From: Trochalopteron elliotii
Lineage: Eukaryota > Chordata > Aves > Passeriformes > Leiothrichidae
Length of the DNA: 64,000 nt
Assembly: GCA_024734555.1 (NCBI GenBank)
Contig: JANPWX010000077.1
Span: 4,171,337 to 4,235,336 of the forward strand
Direction of reading: 5' to 3'
The notes under the pieces were generated by a model that did no database searches, had not been told where the DNA came from, and saw nothing but the letters and a program-made list of their open reading frames with translations. Below are positions 1 through 12,194 of this stretch, in pieces (within the stretch, counting starts at the first letter, position 1; each line of letters starts with the position of its first letter). A program made the translations under genes and the position numbers.

Positions 1-1079
1 AATGTTGCACATACATATTTTTATGAATCTGTCCACGATACAGACCTTCAATTCTCCATATACCTTCCATCTTTAAGTAAACAATATTGTAGGAAATGAT
101 ACTGTACTCTTCCTGGGAGCATATACATCTCCATGGGAAATGTATTCATGATAGCATTAATTTTATTTATTTCAAACACTGAATACACTTCTTTGGGTGG
201 ACTGAATCACTCTCTACAGGTACTCTACCTGTTCTAATTGCCTCCTGAGGACAAAGGACAAAACTGAATTTCCTTAACATAGGTTTTTAGTGTCATGAAA
301 AACACCCAAGGGTATTTCACTTGGTCTTCACATGCTATTCCAGACAGGGCTGGGACAATTTAGAACTGTGTTATAATGAGCCAGTCTCATGCTGGATACC
401 ACAGGACCTCTAAAATGACAGCAGAAAACTGTCTAAGCAACTGAATTGTATTAGATGTCTGGAGACCATCTGAACAGTTTCTCTAGTAAGGAAGCTCATA
501 TATGGTTCCAATACCTCTTTGGAATCTTGCCTAGGAGATATTAACAGCTTTTTGAACATGAGATATTTTTAATTAAATAACAAACACAAAGTGAACCAAC
601 ATTTTAATTGAATTTTTTTCATTCAGAAAATGTGCACTGAAATCAGTTAATGTTGCAAGGCATCTTTCTAAATCTAGTGTTCTAAAGTAAAACCCACAAA
701 ATCACCACCTCTGCATTTTATTTTAGAGAATGAATTGAAGAGAAAAAAAAAAAAAAACAAACAAACCAATCAGTGATTCCTAAAAAAGACTTGTCTGGCT
801 ACTATAAAAAAGTTTTATATTAGGAAGTCTTAATACGAGAATATATGAGTTACAGCTGACATTTTCATAGTAATCGATACGAGTACAGAGATGATACCTT
901 TCATTGTGTAAGAGAAACAGAGACAGAAATCTGTAAAACTTTAGACTGCTCTTGTGGTGAAAATATAAAAAAAAAAATTAAAAAATAATCAATGCACATG
1001 CAGAGCAGTGCACAGGAGACAACTAAACACACACATATCTGATATATCCTAGGGACATAAACAGAACATCTAGATTTAC
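1..1079. other. AT-rich unique DNA, nothing recognised
   Basis: No open frame of note, no repeat family I recognise and no RNA gene. There is an A-rich stretch near 739-765 and another near 964-985. Confidence 0.6.
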
Positions 1080-1312
1080 AGAATTCCAGAGTGATAGAGT
1101 GTCTGAGGTTGGAAGTGATCATCTCGTCCAAACCCCCTCCTTAAGCAGGACCATACAGAGCTATAACCAGATGAATTTTGAATATATCCAAAGAGAGAGA
1201 CTGCACAGTCTTTCTAGGAAATCTGTTCCACTGTTTGACCACCCTCACAGAGAGAGAGAAAAAATAAGTGTTTTCTTGTATTTGCAGCTACCAACAGGCT
1301 CTGTGGAAAATG
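1080..1312 (-). mobile_element. CR1 LINE fragment, 3' end
   Basis: Read on the plus strand this is the reverse complement of a CR1 3' end. The landmarks are the 'gaggttggaagtgatcatc' segment, followed by 'gtccaaaccccctcctta' and then a 'ttttgaatatatccaaagag' segment, in the usual order and spacing. It holds only the last part of the reverse-transcriptase frame and the 3' untranslated region. It is diverged and has lost the clean octamer tail. An open frame across it on the plus strand is antisense to the element and is not a gene. Confidence 0.8.
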
Positions 1313-1794
1313 CTGCAAATGCATTTATTTTAGCGTGTTCCTCAAGGAAAGAGAACTATACTAACTGTGGCTTTGATAGAGAAAAGAGTAACTGAATAAT
1401 ATTTCTTTACTGTGGTGCTTCAAATATTAGAGGGCACATGAATCACGAAAAGTGAACATGAGGGAGGAAATCTACAGACTAAAAATGCCTCCATTTCATG
1501 TACTAGATATTTGAGGAGTAAAATTAGCCAACATTTTACTCTACATAGGCAGTTTAAACTATAGAAAGTTTGACTGGATGAGAATGGTCCCAGTTTTTCA
1601 CAGAGATACATGTCAATATGAAAAGAACTTGCTAATTTATATGCCCAATACTGCAAAGGTACAATATTAAATATTTACATATCCTCCCCTGTGCTCCCCA
1701 ATGTTTCCTTAGTGTAAATCAAGGGAAGTTTGTTTTCTTGTCTGTGTAGTCCCAAGAACTTGTGCTTCATAACTGTATATATAATCTCTTCAAG
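1313..1794. other. Unassigned AT-rich DNA
   Basis: Nothing recognisable between the CR1 piece and the following LTR fragment. Confidence 0.5.
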
Positions 1795-2055
1795 AAGGAC
1801 ATTCAGAGTTGAGGAGTTTTGTCTTCTCAAGTCACTGTTAATGTGTGAAGGAGATCAGCTCTCAGGGGGAGGACTGAACATCTGCTTGATGATTGGCAGT
1901 GGTAAATTTATTTCTTGTTTTGTTTTGCTTGCTTGCATGGCTTTTGCTTTACCTATTGAACTGTCTTTATCTCAACTCATGGGGTTTTTTTTCACTTTTA
2001 CTCTTCAGATTCTCCCCCCATCCCACTGGGAAGGAGTGAGCTAGAGGCAGGGGAA
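1795..2055 (+). mobile_element. Family A LTR fragment (endogenous retrovirus), 3' part
   Basis: This matches, in order, the 3' half of the LTR at 9521-10115: a 'gttttgtcttctcaagtcac' segment, the 'gcttgcatggcttttgcttt' segment, 'actgtctttatctcaactca', and a closing 'cccatcccactgggaaggag' segment. The 5' half is missing or too diverged to see, and the terminal CA with its duplication is not clear. The LTR type resembles an ERVL-like family common in songbirds. That naming is from memory and not certain. Confidence 0.75.
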
Positions 2056-2724
2056 GATTTTTTTGCCAGATGGAGTTTTAGCATGGCATGGTGTCATTTG
2101 GCTTCAACATCAGGAAGTAGTGTATATACTTCACATTACAGACTGTGCTACAATTAAAAAACCCAGTTTTACCCATTCTATGTCTTTTTTAGTTGAGTTT
2201 TCTGCAGACACATTTTTCTTTTTTTTTTTAAAGTATGCTAAGTGAAAAGGTTTCCTGTTGAAATCTGTCATCTACTAAAAGTGAAAAATTCCAATGTGAT
2301 GCCCATATAACAAGCAAAATATGCACTGTGGAACATAATTAGCTTTAAATGTGGACCAAGAACAGCTGACTACATTATTTCAAATGAAACCATCTTAATA
2401 TTATACTAAAATTGTCAACTTTCCAAATGTCATGTCTTTCTTTCCAGACTGTGCTCAGATTGTAAGAAACCTGTGTGAGCTTTTGAGCTAGCAGGAGCAT
2501 TACAGGCTCTATTTATTTATAATACTAACCATGGTTTGCCCCATGTTATTCAAAGAATACGGAAAATAAAGGAAAATGTATTTTAACAGCAGGCAACAGA
2601 GACTATAGATGAAATTTGTATAGAAGATTAAACAGCCATCAATTATAATTGTGGAAAGCCCTAGAGAGATTTAAAAAAAAAAAGTCTGAAAGTTAGAAAG
2701 ACACAAAAATTTTCTGTTATAACT
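2056..2724. other. AT-rich DNA, nothing recognised
   Basis: No repeat or gene signal beyond short A and T runs. Confidence 0.5.
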
Positions 2725-3170
2725 ATTACCCTGCTGTATTCAGCATTGGTGCAGCCCCACTATTTAAGAAGGATGTCAAGGTCTTTGAATGAATCCAGAG
2801 GAGGGTAACAAAGCTGGTGAAAGAGCTAGAAGTAATGTTCCATGAGAAGCAGCTGGGTACTCTGGGTTTATCTAGTTTGGAGAAAAGAAGACTGAAGGAT
2901 CTCATAGCTCTCTACAGCTTCCAGAGGAGGAGAAGTGGAGAGAAAGGGGCAGATCTCTTCTCCCTGGTATCTAGTGAAAATACACTTGGGAATGGATCAC
3001 AGATGCACCAGGGGATATTCAGTGTTGCCTGAACAGGCTTTGTAGAGAGGGGGTTGATGTCCCAAACCTGTCAGTGTTTAAGACAACGCTGTTTACAATG
3101 TTCTTTAACCTTTCTTCAGTCCTGATATGGTCAGAGACTTGGCCTATTTTAGATCCCTTCCAACTGAAAT
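2725..3170 (+). mobile_element. CR1 LINE fragment with 3' end
   Basis: A decayed sense-strand CR1 3' end. The frame starting at 2817 reads ELEV..LGTLGLSSLEKRRLKDLIALYSFQRR, which matches the C-terminal part of the CR1 reverse-transcriptase protein (the [18 protein letters not shown] motif). Further on, 'gatcccttccaactgaaat' is the usual sequence just before the CR1 tail. Stops and frame shifts show it is inactive. Its tail has expanded into the pentamer array that follows. Confidence 0.85.
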
Positions 3171-3299
3171 TCTATTCTATTCTATTCTATTCTATTCTAT
3201 TCTATTCTATTCTATTCTATTCTATTCTATGCTATGCTATGCTATGCTATGCTATGCTATGCTATGCTATTCTGTTCCGTCCCATTCCGTTCCATTCTA
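3171..3299 (+). repeat. Pentanucleotide microsatellite (TCTAT)12-(GCTAT)8
   Basis: Positions 3171-3230 are twelve perfect TCTAT units. Positions 3231-3270 are eight perfect GCTAT units in the same phase. Positions 3271-3299 are degenerate pentamers such as TCTGT, TCCGT and CCCAT. The array begins exactly where the octamer tail of the CR1 copy ending at 3170 should lie, so it probably grew from that tail. It is likely to vary in length between individuals. Confidence 0.95.
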
Positions 3300-4049
3300 A
3301 TATCAATTTTCTTAAATATCTAAAAGGAAGGCCATAAAATTAATTAGCAGTATAAAAAATATTGCTTAATAATTATTTAAACCAGACACCTTCTCAAGGT
3401 CATCATACTCACGCCAGCTCACTTCCAAGAAGAAAAAATGTCACATTTTTAGAAAGGAGGTTTTTCAAAGCAGCATTTTAAAAAACACATAGCAAAGGTA
3501 TTTGTAATTATTCATCCATCATCCACTGACAATAGAGTCACGTTAGAATTTTGCAAAAATTTAATTAATATTTAGAAGTATAATGTAATTTCAGCTAAAA
3601 GTACTCAGAAGTCACTGCACAAGATCTTGAAAAGATTAATTTCCCTATCTACACGCGGCTTTGAAAACAGCACAGTCAAGAAGTTCCATGCCACATTTTT
3701 CAGAAAATAGAAAATCATTTAGATGTTGCTGTTTAATAATATCTTTGTACTTTTTTAGACTTATATTAAAGGAAAAGCTGCATTTTGTTCTGGTTTTCAC
3801 ATGATAAGTGGATTATCTGATGTAGCAATTTGGTTTGACTGGTCTAGAGTTATTTATAATATATATGATCATTTGCATCATATTTTTGCTTCATGTAGTC
3901 CAATAGGAAAAAAAAAAGTTTTTCATTTTGCTTTTTGAACAATGTTAAAACCAAAACTCTTGACGTAAGCTTTTGTATTGCTGCCAAGCTGAGAGAACTA
4001 CAGAACTTTACCTTTCAGAGTATATAAAAAAATTACATAATCTCAGTTT
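3300..4049. other. AT-rich DNA, nothing recognised
   Basis: No gene or repeat family seen. Confidence 0.5.
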
Positions 4050-4295
4050 TAAACTAAAAGAAGAGAGATTTAGATAAGGTGTTTGGAAGAAATTCCTTAT
4101 TCAGAGGATAGTGAGGCACTGGAACAGGTTTCCCAGAGAGCTTGTGGATGCTCCCTGCTCTGGAAGTATCCAAGGGCAGTATGGGTGGGGCTGTGGCCAA
4201 CCTTATCTAGTGGGTGGTATCCCTGCTTATGGAAGTGGGGTTGGAACAAGAAGATTTTTAAGCTGGCTTCCACCCCTAATCATTCTATGATTGTA
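4050..4295 (+). mobile_element. CR1 LINE 3' fragment
   Basis: A sense CR1 3' end: 'gaggcactggaacaggtttc' then 'ccagagagcttgtggatgct' are the hallmark of the last coding part, which encodes the HWNRLP-VVDAP type motif. It closes with 'cattctatgattgtatg', a worn octamer tail. The copy is about 240 bp, 5'-truncated as most CR1 insertions are. Confidence 0.85.
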
Positions 4296-6444
4296 TGAAA
4301 TGCTGACTCATTCATATTTACTCTGATGAAATATTTCTTAGCCCAGCTAGTGGTGTAAAATCGTATCTCCAAACATTGCATACCATTATGCATGTATTTT
4401 GGTCCCAAGGATATTTTTCTTGAATAAAATAATGCAGTTTTGAAAGACATACTAAGTGGAATCCCACTGAGATCAAGCCATGCCAGCTGTGTTGTAATAA
4501 CCACTGATGTGACAGTGTACTTGGAACAGAAATTGAGTTTACCCAGCTTGCAGAATATGCAAAACTATGTTGATTAATGTTAAAATAATCTTTACAAAAT
4601 ACACTAAGATCCAGTATCAGCAAAACAACTTTCTGTCACAACAATGGCAGTGTTTTACTTAGCAGGAAGCTCACAGATGCAAAATATTAAATGGCTGAAG
4701 CAGTCCCATTTCTAAAATTTTATTTCTTGCCAAAGTGAGTATTTTTTTCAACCCTGGAAAAAAAATACAGAAAATACCACTAGAACAAACATTTGCATAA
4801 TGCTGAGATTGTAATTTAAAGCTTTATCTTTTAACTTTATTTAATCGCCTTTCAGTTACCTCAAGCTGAAAGAGGTTTAAAATTCTAGCCTGGACAAATC
4901 CACACAGGGAACAAAGCTTGACAGACGAGGTCCAAGAGCATTGAACATGATCCTTCTTGCTATGACAAGTTCTTTTAAATTTTGTGAATTTTGTGAGTTC
5001 CTGTGAATTTTTTGTTGTCATTAGTTTCCACTGACTGTTGCATTTCACAAGACTAAGGAGGAAATAGGTATGGTGCCTAGAAGGCTGAAAAAGCTATTTT
5101 GTGATTACTGCATGTAATACATATGGTTGTTTAAAAAAAAACAAGCCAACAGGGATTTTTTTTTGTCATGTGCATAGCTCAAGATGGCAGTAGACCCTCT
5201 GTCTTATATCCTAAGCAGACCCCATGTGTAAAACTGAACAGATACTAAATTTGGAATTTGCATTATTTAATTGGAATTTGCTTACTTGTTAAAAAAAAAA
5301 AAAAAAGGATAAAGTAAAATCTTGCTGGTTTTCTTTGCTAAAAAAGGGCTTATACAGCTTCCCCCACCTAAGCAAGCATCATAATGGGTAACAATCACTA
5401 TATTAATTCCTACCAGCAACAGAAAGACCAATATTTTTCTGTGGGTATTGAAAAAAAAAAGAAAAAAATCAAACAAAATCTCCCATGGAATTTTTTTCTA
5501 AATCTAAAGAGATACTTTTGAAAATTATTTAGGATTAAAATACTATTGCAAAATAGCTGTAATTGAAGCATGAGAAAATATATCAAGTATCAGCATTTTT
5601 TTGCTTCTGAACACTTTAGAGTAAGCAGAATACAATTGTATTTGCACGATAAAATGTAAGCATTCTTTAAGAACATGTATATATTAAAAAAGCTACATGA
5701 ATATATACATGTGTAATATTATTTCAGGTTTACAAGGCATAATTAATAATGAAAATTCCTGATTGCATTTGGGGAAGCATAGCTCAAGAAATACTTAACA
5801 AAAAACCCACTATAAATACTAACTATAAATATTAACATGGTTGTCTGTCAATACTTATTTCTTTTTAACATAAGAACTGTAAAAAAGAAAAACACTAAAA
5901 AGCTGGGGACAATTAAAGAAAGTTTTCATTAAAGAAAACTTAAAGCTCAACAACAGTAATGTCTCAGAACTCTTGCTTTCTTAGTAAGAAATAAATGTAG
6001 AATTTATTGTGATTTCATTTTGGTATATCAAAACTGATCACAGATATTGACTAGCATATTTTTGAAGGAAAAAGAGCCATGAAGTACAGGGCCTCCTTTC
6101 AACCGTACAAGTTCCTCCAGGTTCTATATACTTCCTAAACTTGGTACAAAAAGAGACATATTTACTGGGAAAATGAAGAGTGTACCTTCTGCATTACTGA
6201 GTTATGATTTAATTTGCCTTCTCTTGTTCTATGCACAGAAGATTCATACACCTCTGAAATATTTTTCCATTCACCCTACTGTCTCCATGTCACTGTAACT
6301 CACACTTTATTTAAGAATAAATTAATTTGGTATTCGCAGCCGGCTACATCCCTGAGAAAACTTTCTTTTCTGTATCAGAGGATGTTGTGGTGTCTCTCCT
6401 TGCTGCCTCAGAAATTAAGGTCACTTTCCTGATCCCCTACTTAC
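4296..6444. other. AT-rich DNA, nothing recognised
   Basis: About 2 kb without a repeat family or gene I can name. It has poly-A stretches near 5289-5307 and 5449-5467. Confidence 0.5.
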
Positions 6445-6606
6445 CGCAGCAGTTTAAACAGCCAGTTACAGCTGAAAGGTGGTTTGGGAAGATGTCATCT
6501 CTAATTCTGGACCTTTGCAGCAAAGGCTGGATGGCAAGAAAGTAATTGTATATCCTCTCTTTCAGGTTAAAGTCAAAGGAGTTTAAATCATCACCTTCAT
6601 AGCCAC
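6445..6606 (-). other. Possible short internal exon (unidentified)
   Basis: On the minus strand a 162-bp open stretch lies between an AG at 6608-6607, preceded by a pyrimidine-rich run, and a GTAAGT donor at 6444-6439. Both junctions cut the frame after the first codon base, so the exon would be symmetric (phase 1-1). The translation runs from GYEGDDLNSFDFN to LSAVTGCLNCC. It looks more protein-like than its surroundings, but I do not recognise it. The upstream in-frame stop is at 6640. The plus strand is also open here in another frame, which weakens the call. It could be a real exon, a decayed exon or chance. Confidence 0.2.
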
Positions 6607-8937
6607 CTCCATAAAGGTACAGAAGAACATACATCACTCATAGCCTTCAGCAGTTCATTAACTACCATTTTCTTCAAATTCACAAGTATCAATGTCTTAT
6701 TGTTCAATCTTCAAACATATCAAAGATTAACTAAAATTGGCTTATTATTTAGTATACAACCTTAGGGAACATTAAGTATGGATTCATTAAATTTGGGCTG
6801 TTACATAAAAGCAGTTTGGCTGAAATTCATGTATCTTTATGAATGGTTCTGGATGCCAAAAAAGCAGCCAAGTTGGGCAATTTGAACGTAATCTCCCTTG
6901 TTCTGCATGGTCTCCAACTGCTGCTCAAGAAGCATGTGAGTGTCCCCTTGGTCCAGTATTGTAACTATAAAGTGGCCTAGAGCACATGAAGTGAGAATAG
7001 ATGCCCATGTTTAAGCAACTGTAGCTGTCCTAAATGTTTGCAACAATAATCTCTGGAGTAGAAGTCACTTGATTCAATTAAGATATGTGCCTTCAGATTC
7101 AATTAAATAGCTGTAAAATACCAGTATCTCATCACAAAGGAAATTCAGATGGTTATTGCAAATATATCTACGGGACAATTAATAGTCTAGAGATCTTTTC
7201 AGCTGACCAGATGCAGTGTCTTCTTTAAGATGTGACAATTAAATACTCAGTACAGTAGCCTTTATGTACACTTCTAGTACTCTCTAATATGTCAGAGAAT
7301 ATGTGAAATAACCCCATACATTTCTAGAGTGCCAGAATGACAGTTTAGATGGACACCTCCAGAGCAAACTCATAGAATAAGCCAGTTTCTGTCAGTTATG
7401 AAGAAGTCATGAGTAAGATTCTTATCTTGTCATTCTCATCTATGTAATTTCCTATTTCTTAACTAGAAATATAAATAATGCTAAAAGAATGATGAGCTGT
7501 AATGCTGATCAATGTAATCCAATTAGTCAGATAAAAAAATGTACTGTGTAAATTCCTTTTAGTTTTTATTTTTAATGTTGTAGGGTAGTGATAGCGGACA
7601 CAAAATAGAGCAGTTTGTAAACAACTTTGCTTTGTAAAAGTGGTAGGGGCTTCTTGAAGAAGTGATAAATGTGTGACTTGAGTGATCACATGTTTGGTAG
7701 CAGCTGTAGACTTTGGTGAGTATTCTCAGAGATTTCAGAGTTATTTGTAGAATCGTTACCTGTCAAGCATTTCTGAAGAGAGAGACTTGGTAAGGCTCTC
7801 TTCATCCAGTGGTTGCCACAGAACTTGTCCTTTAAAGCTTGTATACCCCTGACTAACTTTCTTTTTCTTGTTTCAAATAATTTTCAAGAAATCAAACAGA
7901 CTTTCAAACTATATAGATTTGGCTGGTTATACTTGACATACATTATGCTCTTTTGTTTTCATATACTGTTGCTAAATCTTAGTAATAGGCTTAGGGCTTC
8001 TTAATTTTTTGTGGGTTTGTTTTGCTCTGTTTTTCTTTGTTGCCTTTTTTCTTTTTTTTTGTTATTTTTTGGGGATTTTTTTAGGGGAAAGAAGACTTTA
8101 ATCTTTTAATAATGGAATTAACACATGCTTCACATTGAAAAGCTACCAATTAGGCTAGTTCAGTCTTCTTAACATGTGAAATGGATGCCATGTTTCATTT
8201 AATAGGAAATTTTTTTGACTGATGATTTTGTTTACAACAAATTACAGTTATGCAAGACCAAAAGCCTGATGCTGTGAAACAATTCTCTGAAACTGACAGT
8301 AAAGGAAGAATATGTCAAGATGGCTTAGGAATGATAGCTTAACTATAGCTCTTCATATATCGACTGAATAGGTGTTATTCATTTAATGCAAACTTAGCAA
8401 TCCAAATATGATACAGAAATCATCATGTCAACAACAAAAGCCATGCACTGCAACATCCAAGTATGTAATTTGCAATTTTCTCTTTGTCTACTAGGTATCC
8501 TATCACAGAAATAAATGACATTTACTTAACAGAGCTTTTTTGGACTGTATTATATTGGTAATTTCTAACTCCTAATGTTTCTCAAAAAAGACTCAAACCC
8601 TATTGTTATTCACTCCTTTGCTCTTCTTTTGTCCTCAATAAGCACTAAAGATTCAGGGACTGCTTCTGTTAATTCCTTAAATACTCTAGACCAAACAGAG
8701 CCAGACTCCCTCAACTTTTGCACAGTGTTCTTCCATCCAATTCCCATAACTAGCCTGCAATCCTAATCTAGTCACTGTAATAAATATTAAAATTAACAAT
8801 GTTCAAATATGGACTTTATATTGTATTCATATAAATGGGTTTTATCTAGTATGGTGGAGAGCTGGAATGAGTATAGAGGGAGAAAAGCAGTGACTGTTCA
8901 ATCTGAAGAGGATCTCATGGACCAATTACTGGGAGTA
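6607..8937. other. AT-rich DNA, nothing recognised
   Basis: No recognisable repeat or gene. A T-rich low-complexity patch lies near 8005-8082. Confidence 0.5.
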
Positions 8938-9378
8938 TGTTGTGGTTTCTCTCGTGGTGGGGGCTGCTACCAGCTAGCAGTGAATCCCTCCAGACCACAG
9001 AAACATCTCGTGTGGGTTCGTCAGCTCAGCAGCGGCTGCGTGGGTCAGGCTTGGAAGAAGGAACCGTGCTCTCTCGGGTTAGGAAGGATGTTTATTCAGT
9101 TCAGCCATGTAGAAGGGGTTTTGCCACAAGCCCTTCTCAGCATGGGGGAAGCATGGTGTGACAGTGAAGAGACAGAGCGAGTGGGCATGGTGTGTCCCCT
9201 TTTTCCCAGCTCGGGGGCTGGGCGGGGAAACACTGACCCGATGGGGAATGGAAGGGGGAGGGGTTACATCAGGAAGAACCACAGGGGTAGGAATGTGGGG
9301 GGTGGAAGGAACATACCAAGTACAGACTTATAACAAATACTGATACAAATATAAAAACCTGAAACTCGCGTTGCTACA
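8938..9378 (-). mobile_element. Solo LTR, family B (endogenous retrovirus)
   Basis: The 441-bp element is bounded by a 6-bp duplication GGAGTA at 8932-8937 and 9379-9384. On the plus strand it starts TGTTGTGG and ends TTGCTACA, so on the minus strand it runs TGTAGCAA to CCACAACA, the canonical TG..CA form. The minus strand also carries an AATAAA poly(A) signal at 9096-9091, which supports minus orientation. A near-copy is at 16173-16611. A 6-bp duplication fits class II (ERVK-like) integrases. No internal retroviral genes adjoin it. Open frames across it are by-products of its higher GC content. Confidence 0.9.
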
Positions 9379-9520
9379 GGAGTATGCCCTTCTTTTTATT
9401 TATGGAGACTGGAGAACATTTCAACTAATGTTGAAAGCTAGATTGAGTTGTCACACAGAAGCAACTGCTAACTTTTGCAACACTCAGGTATGACAAAAGA
9501 GCTGACTCTTAGTGAAGTAT
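9379..9520. other. Spacer between two LTRs
   Basis: About 140 bp of AT-rich DNA separates the family B LTR and the family A LTR. The right copy of the GGAGTA duplication is at its left edge. Confidence 0.5.
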
Positions 9521-10115
9521 TGTGCTGGGTTTTGGCTGGGACAGAGTTGATTTTCTTCATAGTGGCTGGTATGGGGTTATGTTTTGGATTTGTGCTGGAA
9601 ACCAGTGTTCATGATATAGGAATGATTTGGTTATTGCTGAGCAATGCTTACACAGAGTCAAGGCTTTTTCTGCTTCTCGCACCACTCCAGCAGAGAGTAG
9701 GCTGGGGCTACACAAGAAGGCATGAGGGGACAAAACCAGAACAGGTAGTCCAACTGACCCAAGGGATATTTCATACTATATGACATCACACTTAGCCTAT
9801 AAATCTGGGAGGAAAAAAGGAGGAAGGGGGACATTTGAAGTTAAGGCATTTTATCTTCCCAAGTCACCATTACCCATGATGAAATCCTGCTTTCCTGGGT
9901 ATCACTGAGCACCTGCCTGCCCCTGAGCAGTGGTGAATGCATTCCTTGTTTTCCTTTGCTTGCATGCACAGCTTTTGCTTTACTTGTTAAACTGTCTTTA
10001 TTTCAGCCCATGAATTTTCTCACTTTTACCATTTCAACGGTCTCCCCAGTTCCACTGCAGGCAGGAGTGAGTGGCTGTTTTGTGCGTAATTGCTGCCTGG
10101 TGTTAAACCTTAACA
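9521..10115 (+). mobile_element. Solo LTR, family A (endogenous retrovirus)
   Basis: It starts TGTGCTGGGTTTTGGCTGGG and ends close to 'ggtgttaaaccttaaca', the typical TG..CA frame, about 595 bp. TATAAA lies at 9798-9803 in 'agcctataaatctggg', a plausible core promoter. Downstream come the 'gcttgcatgcacagcttttg' segment and 'aaactgtctttatttcagcc'. No clear target duplication remains, so the ends are approximate. Sister copies are at 1795-2055 (partial), 56215-56793 and, inverted, 58664-59760. It resembles an ERVL-like LTR abundant in songbird genomes, a match made from memory. Confidence 0.85.
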
Positions 10116-10289
10116 TAGCATAGCATGTGTTCAACAGAACGGAATAATCACATCCCTTGTTCTGTTCAACACATGGTTGCACATGCATTCCAGGACATGT
10201 TTTACCTTCATTGCTGGAACAGGTCATTCTCAGATCAGCTGTACTCCTAGAAATCACTCCCCAGTCTGCTGGTTGAGATTAGTCCAACT

Positions 10290-11463
10290 CAGAATTCCAG
10301 ATTTATTTTCTGAAGTTTAATCCAAGTCTTCTTGGTAAATCTTGCAGACTGTTGACCTAGGTCTACATTCCTTCTTTTCAGTGTATCTACCACTCCTTAA
10401 AGGTTAGAATAACCTATGGTGAGGTGCATTTTATCTCACCATTCAGATAATTTTAAAAGATAATGAATAGCCTTGGACCTAATATAAACCTTGAGGTATC
10501 TCTATCTAAATTTTCTGACTATAAGAATCTAAGTTATTTGTAACTTCCAGGACAGTTTATTCAGTTTTCATTCATCATGTAGTACATTTTTCCAGTCCAT
10601 ATTTTACCAGCTTCAACGAGAATGTTGAGATCATGTCAATCACTCTGTAAAATTTGAGGTAGGTGGATGTCCACTCCTCTCCTCTCTTCCCTTCACTGAG
10701 AAAACTATTATATGAGAGAAAGCAACAGGCTGGTTAAGTACAACTTAACTTGGTAAGTCTAGCCCTTTTAAGATTTCCTTCCCGTCTTTCATGTGTGTGG
10801 AAATATCTTCCATCTGGACTAGTTCCACCATTATCCCAGGTACTGACATGAGGCTTTCTGGTCCCTAACTTTCTGAGTTTTTCTTTTTCCTGTAGACAGA
10901 TGCAATATTTTTGCCGCTTCAGTCACCTGGAACCTTCCTTAATCTCTATGATCTTTAAAAAAATAAAAGAGAGCATCTTTACCATGTTGAATTCCAGAGG
11001 TCCTCAGATGCATCCTGTCAAGTCCATTGACATGTATGTCTCCAGTGTGTACAGCTGATCCTGAGCTCAACCCTCCTCTGCCATGGATGTTCCACTCTTT
11101 GGATCTGTTCTTTTTCTTGACATAAAAACTCAGGATCTTACCTTTAAAGACCTAAACAAAGACAACACTGAGTACCCCAGCCTTCTCAGTGTTTCTTGTA
11201 ACTAACTTGCCAGCCCCATTCAGCGGCAGTCTTTATCTCAACCCATGTTTCCCTTGTGCTTCTACCTGCTACTAGCATAAGGCCAGAAGTACCTCTTGTT
11301 TGAGTTTGAACTCCAGCTGAGCTTTTGGTTTCCTAACTGCACCTCTGCATGCTAAGGTAATATTTTTGTATCCCTCTTTGGATATTTTTCCATCATTCCT
11401 TTTTTCACATACTTATTCTTTCCAGTTGTAATCTGCCAATAGCTTGCTGTTTAAAAAGGCTGG
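10290..11463 (-). mobile_element. Old CR1 LINE, ORF2 middle region
   Basis: Reading the minus strand from 11400 down to about 11160 gives the CR1 ORF2 segment between endonuclease and reverse transcriptase. The reverse complement includes a segment equivalent to the K..FFRYISSK.. region and the 'acactgagaaggctggggta' stretch. From 11100 to about 10560 the reading continues into a badly decayed start of the reverse transcriptase, with many stops. The left limit is uncertain. The same element seems to resume at 12195, on the far side of the family C LTR. Confidence 0.65.
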
Positions 11464-12150
11464 TGTGGTAATTTGAGCTTGGCTGAGTGCCCACCAAGCT
11501 GCTCCATCACTCCATCTCCTCAGCTGGATATGTGAGGTAAAGTGTAATGAAGTCCTGTGGATTAAAAGAAGGACAGGGAGAGATCAGTCAAAAATTACTC
11601 AAACCAGATTTGCCTCAGGGAAATTAACTTGATTTATTACCAATCAACTCAGAGTAGGGTAGTAAGAAATACAGAAAAATCTTAAAATACTATCACCTAG
11701 CTCAACTCTCCTTCCCAAGCTCAATTTCATTCCTGATTTCTATACCTATATCTCTCCCCATGGTGGGAAGATGAATTGTAGTCTTTTAATCACGTGTTTC
11801 TGTAATTCCTTCCTCCTCACATTTTGTGCTTCATTGTGGGATCCCTCCCAGAGGAGAGGGTCCCTCATGACCTTCTTCACAGTGAGCCCTTCCCACAGGT
11901 CACATTTCTGCAGATACTTCTTCAGCATGGGAACTTTCCACAGGGTGCAGTCCTTCAGGAGCAGACTACTCCAGCATGGATCCCTTCCACAGTGTCACAG
12001 GTCCTGTCAGCAGCCTGCTCTAGAATGAGCTTCCCACAGGGTCACAGCCTACTTCAGCAGTGGAGCATCCATATCAAATATGAGGGAAGCCTCTATCAGC
12101 TTCTCACAGAAGGCATACCTGTAGTCCCCCCACTAGCCACATAAACCCAA
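11464..12150 (-). mobile_element. LTR, family C, inserted in CR1
   Basis: It opens on the plus strand with TGTGGTAATTTGAGCTTGGC, the reverse complement of the family C 3' end seen at 38073. Next come 'ggacagggagagatcagtca' and a 'ttgatttattaccaatcaac' segment. From about 11820 to 12070 there is a diverged tandem series of units built round '..ctccagcatggatcccttcc' and 'cacagggtcacagcc', which is typical of this LTR. The 5' end near 12150 is ragged and the target duplication is not clear. It probably interrupts the CR1 on either side. Confidence 0.7.
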
Positions 12151-12194
12151 TGCCCACATAAACCAGTCATCTGGTTTCTTAGTATGCCATGGGG

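Noticed and set aside
3171..3270. CRISPR-like array
   Set aside because: Units are 5 bp with no spacers. It is a microsatellite in a eukaryotic genome.
8809..9333. 174-codon open frame, the longest in the window
   Set aside because: It runs from unique DNA into an LTR on the opposite strand to the LTR's own orientation and has no recognisable domain.
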